DNA from: Acidimicrobiia bacterium
GTDB lineage: Bacteria; Actinomycetota; Acidimicrobiia; IMCC26256; JAGNEX01
Reading direction: 5' to 3'
NCBI GenBank assembly: GCA_020637365.1
Contig: JACJWE010000001.1
Span: 1,332,001 to 1,396,000 of the forward strand
Length of the DNA: 64,000 nt
The notes below the pieces were generated by a model. It worked only from the letters and a program-made list of their open reading frames with translations. It ran no database searches and had not been told where the DNA came from. Positions 43,591 through 53,098 of the stretch are shown here, piece after piece. Each line of letters begins with the position of its first letter. Position 1 is the first letter of the stretch. The position numbers and the translations under genes are program-made.

Positions 43591-45510
43591 TTACGCGGGT
43601 GGAAACAGCAGCGAACCGAGTGCAGCGGTTCGGACGCGGGCCGACCGCAGCGCTTGGTCATCGCCGAGGAAGAGCACCTCGACCAGGAATGCGAATAACT
43701 GCTCGACGACCAGGGCTGCCATGGCGTTACTGTCCTCGGCTTCGGGAAACAGCGTCTCGACCCAGCGAGTAAACCCAACGGTCACATCGCCCAGCAGTTC
43801 GCTGCCTACCGACACCGCATCGTCTGAGGAGCGGCACGCTTCTGCCATCAGCACGCGCCAGACCCGCTGCTCTTCGAGAGAGCCGATCAAGATCGCTTCA
43901 CAGAGCGACGCCAAACGATCAGCCGGGGGCTGAGCGCCGAGGTCGTCTGGGATGTTCGCCAGGCGAACATCCCATTGACGTTCCTGTATGACCGCAGCGA
44001 GGAGCGCCTTCTTCGACGGAAAGTAGTAGTACAACCCCGATACGGCGATTCCGCACGCGCCCGCGAGGTTGCGCATCGTCATGGCCTGGGCACCCCGGCT
44101 CGCCATGAGGTCGAGAGCTTGATCGAGAATCCGTTCCCGCTGACCAACCGCCGGCGCTGTGGTCATGGCCTGGCCATCATCACGCCGGGCACTCCCCGAC
44201 GTTGCAGCCTGCGCGTCCATCGGGCAACCCTGCGCATCGCGCGGCGTGAAATATGCGGGGAGGTGACGCAGGGCGAGCACGAGGGTGGAATCACCGCGGT
44301 CGAGATCTGCGTCTTCGGGTACGTAGATATCGGGCAATCGCTTCAAAAGCTCCTGGTACACGACCTTGACTTCCATGCGCGCGAGATTGGCCCCGAGGCA
44401 GTAATGCGGTCCGATTCCGAACGCCAAATGCGGGTTTGGGTTTCGATCCAAAATCAGGTCTTCTGGACGTTCGAATACCAGCTCGTCACGGTTGGCCGAT
44501 TGGTACAGCAGGAAGATCCGGTCACCTTCTTTGAAATCGATGCCCTTGTAGGTGTGAGGCTGAATGACGGTCCGCATGAAGCTCATGACCGGCGTGACGT
44601 AGCGGATAAGTTCGTCCACCGCGAGGTCGACGAACTGGTCGTCGTCGAGGTTGTCCAACAGTCGTTGGCGTTCTTCGGGGAAACGCGACAACGCCTGCAA
44701 TCCCCCGCTGATAGCGTTCCTCGTCGTCTCGTTACCAGCGACGAGCAGCAACGCGAGGAACAAGAACAGGTCGTCGTCTTGCATCCCGCCGACGCCGATC
44801 GTTTCCTCGACCCCCTGGCTGGAACGAAACTCCTTTTCGAGCGCTCCGCGTGAATCAGCTTCGACCAGGATGCTGATCAAGTCGTCGGTTGGGTTGGTTC
44901 GACGCTCCTCGATGAGCGATGTGCACATCTCGGCGTACTCCCCAAAGGCCACCGCCGCCGCATGCAGTTTCGGCGAGTCTGGATCGGTTTCACCGTCGCC
45001 ATCCATCATGTCGTCGGACCACCGGTACATCTTGAGCCGGATATCTGGGTCCAAACCCATGAGTTCAGAGATGACGATCAGCGGTACATGGATGGCGAAC
45101 TCTTCGACAAAGTCGATCTTGCCACGCTCGCGGACCTCGTCGATGATCTGATTGCTCAACTCGCGGACGTGCGGGATGAGATTGCGGACCTGCCGCGGGG
45201 TGAACCCCTTGTTGATCAGGCGACGAGTTTCGGTGTGTTCTGGCGGGTCCATCGCAATGAGCGACATGTCCGCGGCGATCAACGGGCGCACGCCGAAGCG
45301 GTTCGAGTACATCTCGGGGTTTCTCGAAAAGTGAAACACGTCCTCGTGCCGGGCAGCGATCCACAGATTGTTCGGCTCATCCCGATAGAGGGTGTCGAGG
45401 GAACGCAGATACGCGTAGTCATCCCACGGATCATCGAAAAAACGTGGATCGCACGTGTCGATCTTGGGCGTTGTCTGGCTGTCCTGTGTTGCCGTCACGA
45501 AGTTCCCCAT
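43591..45510 (-). CDS. Cytochrome P450 fused in frame to a TetR-family regulator
   Basis: A single open frame of 639 residues from ATG 45510 (MGNFVTATQDSQTTPKID). Residues 1-425 are a complete P450: I-helix LLLVAGNETTRNA, ExxR region in DELIRYVTPV with SFMRTV, and heme loop PHLAFGIGPHYCLGANLA with Cys371. It resembles actinobacterial CYP125/CYP142-type enzymes. After a 25-residue linker, residues 449-639 are a TetR regulator: GQRERILDQALDLMASRGAQ and the helix-turn-helix GACGIAVSGLYYYFPSKKAL. No stop lies between them. An ATG at 44166 (Met449, MTTAPAVGQRERIL) could give a free regulator. Either a real fusion or a stop removed by error; the linker looks like neither a domain nor frame noise. 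Confidence 0.82.
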   Translation of the reverse strand: MGNFVTATQDSQTTPKIDTCDPRFFDDPWDDYAYLRSLDTLYRDEPNNLWIAARHEDVFHFSRNPEMYSNRFGVRPLIAADMSLIAMDPPEHTETRRLINKGFTPRQVRNLIPHVRELSNQIIDEVRERGKIDFVEEFAIHVPLIVISELMGLDPDIRLKMYRWSDDMMDGDGETDPDSPKLHAAAVAFGEYAEMCTSLIEERRTNPTDDLISILVEADSRGALEKEFRSSQGVEETIGVGGMQDDDLFLFLALLLVAGNETTRNAISGGLQALSRFPEERQRLLDNLDDDQFVDLAVDELIRYVTPVMSFMRTVIQPHTYKGIDFKEGDRIFLLYQSANRDELVFERPEDLILDRNPNPHLAFGIGPHYCLGANLARMEVKVVYQELLKRLPDIYVPEDADLDRGDSTLVLALRHLPAYFTPRDAQGCPMDAQAATSGSARRDDGQAMTTAPAVGQRERILDQALDLMASRGAQAMTMRNLAGACGIAVSGLYYYFPSKKALLAAVIQERQWDVRLANIPDDLGAQPPADRLASLCEAILIGSLEEQRVWRVLMAEACRSSDDAVSVGSELLGDVTVGFTRWVETLFPEAEDSNAMAALVVEQLFAFLVEVLFLGDDQALRSARVRTAALGSLLFPPA

Positions 45511-45831
45511 TGCTGACGCGGCCGCTGCCGCACGATTGATTGTTGGAACGCGGGTTCCGCGCCCGAGAAGTATCAAGGTTCAACCGGCGGAGCGGAGCTC
45601 GCCGGGGCAAAGTTGAACAGGCGTTCAAATTAGCGCGCTCGTTCGCCAGCTTCAAGGGTGCTTCCGCGTTTGCACCGGACGCGACAGGTGGGGAGGAGTG
45701 ACATTGTCGCCACGTCCTCCCCACCTAGCTCATAACCGGTCGGGGCAAGCGTTCAAGATCCCCGCAGGAGTCAGCTCGTCAGGCGAGATGCTGATGCGAC
45801 GATCACCTGAGAAACGTCTCCGACAACCCGC
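45511..45831. other. Intergenic region between gltA and the P450-TetR gene
   Basis: About 320 bases holding the gltA hairpin at 45686-45726 and presumably the promoter of the P450-TetR gene. Nothing else recognised. Confidence 0.55.
45686..45726 (-). terminator. Hairpin downstream of citrate synthase
   Basis: AGGTGGGGAGGA (45686-45697) and TCCTCCCCACCT (45715-45726) form a perfect 12-bp stem, with a further GTG/CAC pairing across a bulged G. It lies about 105 bases after the gltA stop; no T-run follows on the minus strand. Confidence 0.6.
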
Positions 45832-47118
45832 CTACCGTTCGCCGCGAGGTACGTATGGGCGCTCGGTGTGGCCGATGTAAATCTGACGGGGGCGCCCGAT
45901 CTTGGTGCCGGGATCCTCGTTCATTTCCTTCCAGTGGGCGATCCAACCAGGGAGACGACCCAGAGCGAAGAGCACCGTGAACATCTTGGTCGGAAAGCCC
46001 ATCGCTCGATAGATCAGGCCCGAGTAGAAGTCCACGTTGGGGTAGAGCTTGCGTTCGATGAAGAACTCGTCGCCGAGCGCAACCGCTTCGAGCTGCAAAG
46101 CGATGTCCAGCAGATCGTCGTGAAAACCGAGGTCTTCAAAGACCTGATGCGCCGTTGCCTTGATGATGCGCGCACGCGGGTCGTAGCTCTTGTAGACGCG
46201 GTGGCCAAAGCCCATCAGACGGAACGGATCGTCGCGGTCCTTGGCCTTGGCGACGTAGCGCGAAACATCGCCGCCGTCGTCGCGGATCCGCTCGAGCATT
46301 TCGATAACGGCTTGGTTTGCTCCGCCATGGAGCGGGCCCCATAGGGCGTTGATCCCCGCCGCTACCGATGCGAACAGGTTTGCCTTCGATGAGCCGACGA
46401 TGCGGACCGTCGATGTCGAACAGTTCTGTTCGTGGTCCGCATGCAAAATGAGTAGTTGTTTGAGGGCGCGAACGACGACCGGTCGCGCCTCATAGGGCTC
46501 GCTCGGCACGGCGAACATCATCGTCAGGAAGTTTTGGATCAGGTCGAGCGAGTTGCTGGGGTAGACGAAGGGTTGACCGATCGACTTCTTGTAGGAAAAT
46601 GCGGCGATCGTCGGCAGCTTCGCGAGCAGACGGATGATCTGAATTTCGACCTGTTCTGGATCATCAGGGTCGTAGGAGTCTTGGTAGAAGGTCGACAGCG
46701 CCGAGACGACCGAAGACAGAATCGCCATTGGATGGGCGTTATGAGGGAAAGCCCGGAAGAAGCCCTTCATATCTTCGTGGAGCAGCGTGTGGCGGCGGAC
46801 GAGGTTTCTGAAGTCGTCGAGTTGTTCGACGTTGGGAAGTTCACCCCAGATCAGCAGGTAGCACGTCTCGAGGAACGAACCGCTTTGCGCAAGTTGCTCG
46901 ATGGGATAACCGCGATAGCGGAGCACACCTTCTTCACCGTTCAGGAAGGTGATGGCGGATTCACAGGATGCTGTGTTGACAAACCCAGGGTCGAGAGTGA
47001 CGACACCGGTCGAGGAACGAAGTTTGGCGATGTCGATCCCGAGTTCGTGTTCGGTCCCTTCGACAATCGGCATTTCGACGTCTGCGACGTCTGCGACAAA
47101 TCGGGCTGTTCCGGTCAT
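45832..47118 (-). CDS. gltA: Citrate synthase
   Basis: Type II citrate synthase, about 428 residues, first step of the TCA cycle. ATG 47118 has AAGAAGG six bases upstream; earlier in-frame ATGs exist. It contains VLRYRGYPIEQLAQSGSFLE, the catalytic His in HADHEQNCSTSTVR, the second in NALWGPLHGGANQAVIEML, RLMGFGHRVYKSYDPRA with the His/Arg oxaloacetate site, and the catalytic Asp in NVDFYSGLIYRAMG. The C-terminal WIAHWKEMNEDPGTKIGRPR is complete. Monocistronic, divergent from the amidase gene. Confidence 0.96.
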   Translation of the reverse strand: MTGTARFVADVADVEMPIVEGTEHELGIDIAKLRSSTGVVTLDPGFVNTASCESAITFLNGEEGVLRYRGYPIEQLAQSGSFLETCYLLIWGELPNVEQLDDFRNLVRRHTLLHEDMKGFFRAFPHNAHPMAILSSVVSALSTFYQDSYDPDDPEQVEIQIIRLLAKLPTIAAFSYKKSIGQPFVYPSNSLDLIQNFLTMMFAVPSEPYEARPVVVRALKQLLILHADHEQNCSTSTVRIVGSSKANLFASVAAGINALWGPLHGGANQAVIEMLERIRDDGGDVSRYVAKAKDRDDPFRLMGFGHRVYKSYDPRARIIKATAHQVFEDLGFHDDLLDIALQLEAVALGDEFFIERKLYPNVDFYSGLIYRAMGFPTKMFTVLFALGRLPGWIAHWKEMNEDPGTKIGRPRQIYIGHTERPYVPRGER

Positions 47119-47473
47119 ATCCATCCTTCTTGTGGGCACGGGATCTCATCGCCGCGGAGCCTGCTCATTCCGTCCATGTGAAGGTGAGCGATCGAGGTAG
47201 CGGCAAACTTGTCGCCACCGACCAGACGATCGTGCTGAGACGGCGGCGGATGTGTTGAGGCGCTGCTGTACGGCCGTCTCCTGGGTCGGCCGACCTTGCT
47301 TCGAGCTACCGCGATCAGATGGTGTGGATAGCCGGAGGATCTGTGTGGTCACATCAGCACCCGCCGGTGCCCAAGGTTAGCCGCGGGGCGCACGGTCGGA
47401 TCAACGACCGTATGAATACCGCGAGACGCGCATGTCAACAGCATGAGTCGCCCCACATCGCTACTCTGCGGAC
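47119..47473. other. Divergent intergenic region between gltA and the amidase gene
   Basis: About 355 bases that must hold both promoters. No repeat, hairpin or recognisable operator seen. Confidence 0.5.
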
Positions 47474-48916
47474 ATGGACTTCCGCTCACATACCGTCATC
47501 GAACTCAGCGCAGCGGTGCGCGCTGGTGAACGCACCGCTGCCGAAATCGCCCAGAGCGCGCTCGAAAATGTGGCGCATTTCAATCAGGCAATCGGGGCGA
47601 TCTGCGCATCGGATGCAGAAGAAACCCGCCGACAAGCCGCCGAGGTGGACCGTTCGGTTGAGCAGGGGCGCGCATTGCCGCTCGCGGGCGTCCCCATCGT
47701 CGTCAAGGACCTCGAAGACGCTGCGGGCTTTCGGACCTCGCGAGGCTCAGGACTCCATGCGGAGGATCCTCCTGCCACGCGGGATTCGGTGTTTGTCAGT
47801 CGGCTGCGAACGGCGGGGTGTGTCGTGGTCGGCAAGTCAAATACCCCCGCGTTCGGCCACAAGGCCGAGACCGAAAACCGACTGTTTGGACCGACGACCA
47901 ACCCGTGGAACCCGGCGTATCAGGCGGGTGGCTCATCGGGAGGTACCGCCTCGGCGCTCGCCGCTGGCGTGGTGCCGCTCGGCACGGGTTCAGATGGTGG
48001 CGGTTCGATCCGTATCCCCGCGTCGGTGTGTGGATTGCCGGGCTTCAAACCGTCGGTCGGACGTATACCGTTTGGCGACGGCGACGCCCCGATGGCAGGA
48101 CCGTTGACCGTGAAAGCACCGATGACGACCAACGTGGCCGATCTGGTCGCGGTACTCGACGTTTGTGTGGGACCCGAGCCCACGGACCCGGATTCGATAC
48201 CTCGCGATATTGCGAACTGGTCGACCGCCGTCGATCACCGACCAATCCCAAGACGGATCGCATTCTCCGAAACGATGGGCTTTGCCGAGGTCGACGACGG
48301 CGTGGCACGCGCCGTACGCGACGCCGTCGAGCGCATCGCGTCTCAGGGCGTCGACGTCGTCGAGGTGCCAACGGTCTGGAGTGAGTCGCCTCTGTCTCCG
48401 TGGGCGACACAATGGGCTGGCCGACAGGCCGCGGCGTTAGGGCACCACCGCGGAACGCCGCGCTGGGATCTGGTCGACCCGGGGGTGCAGTTCTACGTCG
48501 AACTCGGCGAGGGCGTCAGCGGCGCGGCGTTGGCCCAAGCCATCGACGCGCGTTACGAACTGTTCGCCCGGCTTGAGGCAGTGCTCAAAGACGTCGACGT
48601 CCTCGTCACGCCGACGATCGCGGGCCGGCCGCCGAGGATCGGTCAACAAGGGACGATCAACGGTGCCCCTATGTCGGATTGGGCTCAGCTGACCTATGGG
48701 TTGAACGTGTCCGGTAATCCAGCTGGGACCTTGCCGATTGGCCTGGACGACAACGATCTACCCGTCGGGCTCCAGATCATCGGCCGTGGACGCGACGACA
48801 TCGGAGTGCTCAGCGCGATGTCGGCGTGGGAAGAGCTGCTGGCTCCGATACCGCGCTGGCCCGAACGGGCGCGGCTCGATGCCGGCGGTGAAACGGGATC
48901 CGCCCCGGGCCACTGA
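47474..48916 (+). CDS. Amidase (amidase-signature family)
   Basis: Hydrolyses an amide bond; 480 residues. The Ser-cisSer-Lys triad is visible: Lys in GVPIVVKDLEDAAGF, the Gly/Ser-rich signature AYQAGGSSGGTASALAAGVV and cis-Ser region LGTGSDGGGSIRIPAS. C-terminal VTPTIAGRPPRIGQ and GLNVSGNPAGTLPIG are typical. It resembles GatA-like amidases but without gatB/gatC nearby, so a catabolic amidase is more likely. It is the first gene of a plus-strand group with an aldolase, an aminotransferase and a sugar kinase, separated from the aldolase by 165 bases. Confidence 0.9.
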   Translation: MDFRSHTVIELSAAVRAGERTAAEIAQSALENVAHFNQAIGAICASDAEETRRQAAEVDRSVEQGRALPLAGVPIVVKDLEDAAGFRTSRGSGLHAEDPPATRDSVFVSRLRTAGCVVVGKSNTPAFGHKAETENRLFGPTTNPWNPAYQAGGSSGGTASALAAGVVPLGTGSDGGGSIRIPASVCGLPGFKPSVGRIPFGDGDAPMAGPLTVKAPMTTNVADLVAVLDVCVGPEPTDPDSIPRDIANWSTAVDHRPIPRRIAFSETMGFAEVDDGVARAVRDAVERIASQGVDVVEVPTVWSESPLSPWATQWAGRQAAALGHHRGTPRWDLVDPGVQFYVELGEGVSGAALAQAIDARYELFARLEAVLKDVDVLVTPTIAGRPPRIGQQGTINGAPMSDWAQLTYGLNVSGNPAGTLPIGLDDNDLPVGLQIIGRGRDDIGVLSAMSAWEELLAPIPRWPERARLDAGGETGSAPGH

Positions 48917-49081
48917 CGTCCCCAGAGGCCCGGACAAAGAGACCGGGCCGAGGCCCAAGGGGTGCGCAGCACCCCCGCAGGAGCGGACAAACACGACCAA
49001 ACGATCGACAAATTCACTCCTCGCCACCGACGTTCTAAGGTGGCGAATCGACCGCATTGACACACTCGACTGGGCAGATCC

Positions 49082-49825
49082 GTGACAGGACAACACGATG
49101 CAATGGGGAGCGCGCCGGCTGAGACGGACGTCGCCACAGGTACCCCTAGGAGACCGAATCAGGAACGTGGACTCGCCATCGAGGCGGCACGTCAGCGGGT
49201 GGTGCACACCGCGCAGCGCCTGATCGCTGATGGGCTGATCATCGGGACCCAGGGCAACGTGTCGGTCCGGATCGGCGCGGACACCGTCGCATTAAGCCCG
49301 TCCAGCGTGCCCTACGACCAGATGACCTCATCCGATGTTGTCGTGTGCGCCATGGATGGGACCGTGATCGACGGCGACCTTGCGCCCACGAGCGAAAAGG
49401 ACCTCCATCTGGCCGTCCTCGCCGCCTATCCCGAGGTTGGATCGGTCGTACATATGCATCCGTTGTATGCGTCGATGTTCGCCCTGGTTCACGAGCCGGT
49501 GCCCGCCGTGATCGAAGAGGTCGCGATGTTCGTGGGCGGCGATGTCCCGTGTGCTGCTTGGAAGCCGTCGGGCAGTTCAGAGCTGGCCGAAGAGGTCACA
49601 CATCACCTCCGGGATCGTTCTGCGGTGCTGATGGCCAATCATGGGATGTGCTGTGTGGGTGCAGATGCCGATGGCGCCGTACACGCCGCTGGCATCGTCG
49701 AACGGACGGCCCACATCGTGTGGGGAGCTCGACAGCTTGGCACCCCGATCGCGTCGTTGCCGACAGCACACGCAGCTTCACTAGCCGAGGTGTATTCATA
49801 TCTGCGTTCGGCCGGAAAGTTTTGA
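49082..49825 (+). CDS. Class II aldolase (AraD/FucA family)
   Basis: Zinc-dependent aldolase or epimerase fold, 247 residues. The core reads RLIADGLIIGTQGNVSVRIG, LSPSSVPYDQM, PTSEKDLHLAVLAAYPEVG, then metal ligands SVVHMHPLYASMFA and ANHGMCCVGAD. GTG 49082 gives a 35-residue leader; the inner ATG at 49103 (MGSAPAETDV) is also possible. Probably cleaves a phosphorylated sugar made by the FGGY kinase two genes downstream. Fuculose-phosphate-type rather than ribulose-phosphate epimerase-type cannot be decided. Confidence 0.88.
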   Translation: MTGQHDAMGSAPAETDVATGTPRRPNQERGLAIEAARQRVVHTAQRLIADGLIIGTQGNVSVRIGADTVALSPSSVPYDQMTSSDVVVCAMDGTVIDGDLAPTSEKDLHLAVLAAYPEVGSVVHMHPLYASMFALVHEPVPAVIEEVAMFVGGDVPCAAWKPSGSSELAEEVTHHLRDRSAVLMANHGMCCVGADADGAVHAAGIVERTAHIVWGARQLGTPIASLPTAHAASLAEVYSYLRSAGKF

Positions 49826-49885
49826 CAAAACTGCGGTCTGGAGCGCCGTCATCTCCGGCACCGGACTGCCCGACGAAAGGACGCC

Positions 49886-51334
49886 ATGACCGGTTACGCA
49901 CTGGATTCGTGGCCTGATACCGACCAAATCTATGCAGCACTCGATGCGTTGGTGAGGGCGCCCCTCCGCCCGTTAACCGAACCGGCGAGAGAACGAATCG
50001 CCCGCTGGTTCGACGAGTCCTGCCCGCGGTCTCGCGAGTTGACCGACGCTGCCAAAGAGGTGATTCCCGGCGGCGTACAACACAATCTGGCCTTCAACCA
50101 TCCGTTCCCGATCGCGATCGCTCGCGCTGCAGGAGCGATGTTGTGGGATGTCGACGATAACGAGTACATCGACTTTCTCCAGGCGGGCGGGCCAACCCTT
50201 CTGGGGACGAACCACCCATCGATCCGAACCGCGGTCAATACCGTGCTCGACGAGGTTGGTCCGGCAACCGGCCTGTTCCATGAATACGAATACAAGCTCG
50301 CCGCGGAGATCTCGCGGCATATGCCGGCGGTCGAAATGTTCCGGATGCTTGGGTCGGGCACGGAGGGCGTCATGGCCGCGATCCGCCTCGCTCGGGTGCA
50401 CACCGAGAAGCAGCACATCATCAAGATCGGTGGGGCATATCACGGGTGGTCCGATCAGATGGTGTTCGGTTTACGGATCCCCGGTACCGGTGCCATGGAA
50501 GCGGCCGGGATCCCATCTGAATGCTTAGCTTTCACCCAAGAGGTGCCGCCGAACGATCTGACCGCGGTCGCCGACCAGCTCGAGGCGAACGTAGCCCTCG
50601 GGGGTACCGCCGCGATCATCGTCGAACCGATCGGCCCCGAAAGCGGCACGCGTCCCGTCACCGCCGACTACAACGCAGGGCTTCGCGCGCTCTGCGACTC
50701 CTATCAGACGCTGCTCATCTTCGATGAAGTTGTCTCGGGCTTCCGGATGGGACTTGGTGGCGCACAAGGGTTCTTCGATGTTGCTGCCGACCTCACCGTC
50801 TTCGGTAAATGTGTCGCCGGCGGCTATCCGGGAGCTGGTGGCCTTGGCGGACGGGCCGACATCATGACTCGACTCGCTGCGGGACTGTCGGGGTCTGGGC
50901 CGCGGGCATTCGTCGGTGGCACGTTGTCGGCGAATCCGTTGTCGTGCGCCGCTGGGTATCACGCGATTGTCGAAATGGAACGGACCGACGCACCGCGCCT
51001 GGCCGGGGCCGCAGGGAAGCGTCTGAGCGACGGACTCGCCCGGATCATTTCGGACAATGCCCTGCCCTACGTCGCCTATGGGCTTGGATCGATCGTCCAT
51101 CTCCAGACATCGGGCGTGCTGCTGTTGGATATTGATGACATCGACCAGTTGCTGCAGGTTGACGCCCGCAAACACATGATGGAAGAGATGGGTGCGGCCT
51201 TGACCGCGCACGGAATGATCACGTTGGCGGGAAGTCGGCTGTATTGCTCGATGGCAGATACCGATGAGGTTATCGACGAGGCGCTCAATCGGTTTGAGAC
51301 GGTGCTCACCTCAACCGCTCCCCTCTCGATCTAG
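49886..51334 (+). CDS. Class III aminotransferase (glutamate-1-semialdehyde aminomutase-like)
   Basis: PLP-dependent fold-type I enzyme, 482 residues. It has KEVIPGGVQHNLAFNHPFPI, LWDVDDNEYIDFLQAGGPTL, MLGSGTEGVMAAIRLARVHT, IIKIGGAYHGWSDQMVFG, the Asp in LLIFDEVVSGFRMGLGG, and the PLP lysine in LTVFGKCVAGGYPGAGGLGG. It resembles HemL-type aminomutases but lies in a catabolic setting rather than with heme genes, so transamination of a keto-sugar or amino alcohol is likelier. It follows the aldolase by 60 bases. Its last codons and stop lie in a 14-bp tandem repeat array. Confidence 0.88.
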   Translation: MTGYALDSWPDTDQIYAALDALVRAPLRPLTEPARERIARWFDESCPRSRELTDAAKEVIPGGVQHNLAFNHPFPIAIARAAGAMLWDVDDNEYIDFLQAGGPTLLGTNHPSIRTAVNTVLDEVGPATGLFHEYEYKLAAEISRHMPAVEMFRMLGSGTEGVMAAIRLARVHTEKQHIIKIGGAYHGWSDQMVFGLRIPGTGAMEAAGIPSECLAFTQEVPPNDLTAVADQLEANVALGGTAAIIVEPIGPESGTRPVTADYNAGLRALCDSYQTLLIFDEVVSGFRMGLGGAQGFFDVAADLTVFGKCVAGGYPGAGGLGGRADIMTRLAAGLSGSGPRAFVGGTLSANPLSCAAGYHAIVEMERTDAPRLAGAAGKRLSDGLARIISDNALPYVAYGLGSIVHLQTSGVLLLDIDDIDQLLQVDARKHMMEEMGAALTAHGMITLAGSRLYCSMADTDEVIDEALNRFETVLTSTAPLSI

Positions 51335-51408
51335 TGCGCTCGATCTAGTGCCCTGGATCCGGTGCTGTCGATCCGGTGCTGTCGATCCGGTGCTGTCGAT
51401 CCGGTGAC
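51325..51408 (+). repeat. Six tandem 14-bp units
   Basis: Units of the form CTCGATCTAGTGCG, CTCGATCTAGTGCC, CTGGATCCGGTGCT, then GTCGATCCGGTGCT twice and GTCGATCCGGTGAC, without spacers. It spans the aminotransferase stop codon and the leader of the kinase gene. Repeat copy number could set the spacing between genes. Confidence 0.9.
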
Positions 51409-51447
51409 GCTCAGTGTTGACCTGGCCTGTGTTGGAGGCGTAGCGCC

Positions 51448-53082
51448 GTGACCGGATCGGAATGTATCTTCGCTGTCGACCTGGGCACCTCTGGACCCAA
51501 GGTCGCGTTCGTACGCATGGACGGTGAGGTCGTCGGGACTCGCTTCGAGCCGGTCGATCTGATCATCGCATCGGGCGGCGGGATCGAACAGGACCCCAAG
51601 ACATGGTGGCGTGCGCTCGGCGTCGCATCGCGCGCGCTGTGTCGGAGCTACCCCGAACTCACCGCCGCGGTCATCGGGGTTGGGGTGACAGCACAATGGT
51701 CAGGCACGGTCCCTGTCGGTCGGGATGGGGAACCGCTCCACAACGCCCTCATCTGGATGGATGACCGGGGCGCTTCGGCAACCGAAGCTGTCTTTGGATC
51801 CCGCGTCGGCATCGCTGGGTACAAGCCCCATCTGCTCGCGCGTTGGCTGAGACTGACCGGAGGGATTCCAGCGCACTCAGGTAAAGACACCCTCTCGCAT
51901 CTCCTGTGGTTCGAACGGGATCGCCCGGAGATAGCGAACCGCACCACTGTGTATCTCGAGCCGAAAGACTGGCTCAACCTCAAGCTGACCGGTCGTGCCG
52001 CCGCGACCCATGACTCCGCTGTGTTGTATTGGCTTACCGACAACCGCGACCCCCGGAAGCTTCGCTGGGACACGTCGCTGATAGAGCGAGCTGGCGTTGA
52101 GCGGCACCGATTGCCCGAACTCATCGCGGCGACCGATGTCGTCGGTGCTCTGACCGATGCTGCGGCAGCGCATTTGGGTTTGCCGAAGAGCGTCCCCGTC
52201 GTGGGCGGCACACCCGATGAACAGTCCGCCGCTCTTGGATCGGGTGCGTTGGCACCGGGCCACGGCCACCTTTACGTCGGTACGTCGGCATGGATCACCT
52301 GTCATGTCGGCTACAAGAAGACATCGGTGTCGAGCGGTATCGCCAGCCTGCCTGGTCCCCTTCCCGATACCTACTTTGTCGCCAACGTTCAAGAGACCGC
52401 TGGTGTGTCATTGCAGTGGCTTGCCGACAAGGTCTTGTTTCATCCATGGCCGACCGACGGTCACCCCAGGAACCCCGACCCAGACGATCCTGACCTGGTC
52501 AGCGCACCCCCCGATGGCTCAGATCTCGGCCGGGCTGACCCGGACCGTTTCGCTGCCCTCGACGCGCTTGCCGCTCAGGCATCTCCGGGGTCGGGAGGCG
52601 TCATCTTTACTCCGTGGCTGAACGGTGAACGCACACCCGTCGACGACCACACCATCCGAGCCGGCTGGCATCACATCTCGATCGAGAACGACGTCGCCGA
52701 CCTGGTCCGGGCCGTGTTTGAAGGCGTGGCCTACAACCTCCGATGGTTGAACGAGACGGTGCAACGCTTCGTCGGACACGACTTTCCGACGCTTCGGATT
52801 ATCGGTGGAGGTGCCCGTTCCGATGTGTGGTGCCAGATCATCGCCGATGTCTTGGAGTGCCCAATCGAACGCGTCGCTCAACCCGAAGGGGCCAACCTAC
52901 GCGGGGCCGCCATGCTCACTGGCCTGGCCCTAGGACGCATCGATCGTGCTGCGCTGCCCGAAATGACCACGATCGACCGGGTGTTCATACCCACCGTCGC
53001 TCACCGATCTTTGCACCATGATCGCTTCCAAATATTCCGATCGATCTATACAGCAAATCGGCGACTTCATCGACATTGGTAA
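51448..53082 (+). CDS. FGGY-family carbohydrate kinase (xylulokinase-like)
   Basis: Phosphorylates a sugar or polyol; 544 residues from GTG 51448. The ATP-binding start is CIFAVDLGTSGPKVAFVRMD; the conserved sugar-site Asp region appears in VVGGTPDEQSAALGSGAL, and the second nucleotide motif is LRIIGGGARSDVWCQIIADV with PEGANLRGAAMLTGLALG. About 40 residues around PWPTDGHPRNPDPDDPDLVS form an acidic insertion not usual in xylulokinases. The preceding gene pair suggests the sugar phosphate is cleaved by the aldolase. Substrate unknown. Confidence 0.9.
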   Translation: MTGSECIFAVDLGTSGPKVAFVRMDGEVVGTRFEPVDLIIASGGGIEQDPKTWWRALGVASRALCRSYPELTAAVIGVGVTAQWSGTVPVGRDGEPLHNALIWMDDRGASATEAVFGSRVGIAGYKPHLLARWLRLTGGIPAHSGKDTLSHLLWFERDRPEIANRTTVYLEPKDWLNLKLTGRAAATHDSAVLYWLTDNRDPRKLRWDTSLIERAGVERHRLPELIAATDVVGALTDAAAAHLGLPKSVPVVGGTPDEQSAALGSGALAPGHGHLYVGTSAWITCHVGYKKTSVSSGIASLPGPLPDTYFVANVQETAGVSLQWLADKVLFHPWPTDGHPRNPDPDDPDLVSAPPDGSDLGRADPDRFAALDALAAQASPGSGGVIFTPWLNGERTPVDDHTIRAGWHHISIENDVADLVRAVFEGVAYNLRWLNETVQRFVGHDFPTLRIIGGGARSDVWCQIIADVLECPIERVAQPEGANLRGAAMLTGLALGRIDRAALPEMTTIDRVFIPTVAHRSLHHDRFQIFRSIYTANRRLHRHW

Positions 53083-53098
53083 GGCGGACCGCACCATC

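Noticed and set aside
51325..51408. CRISPR array
   Set aside because: Units abut with no spacers and there are no cas genes.
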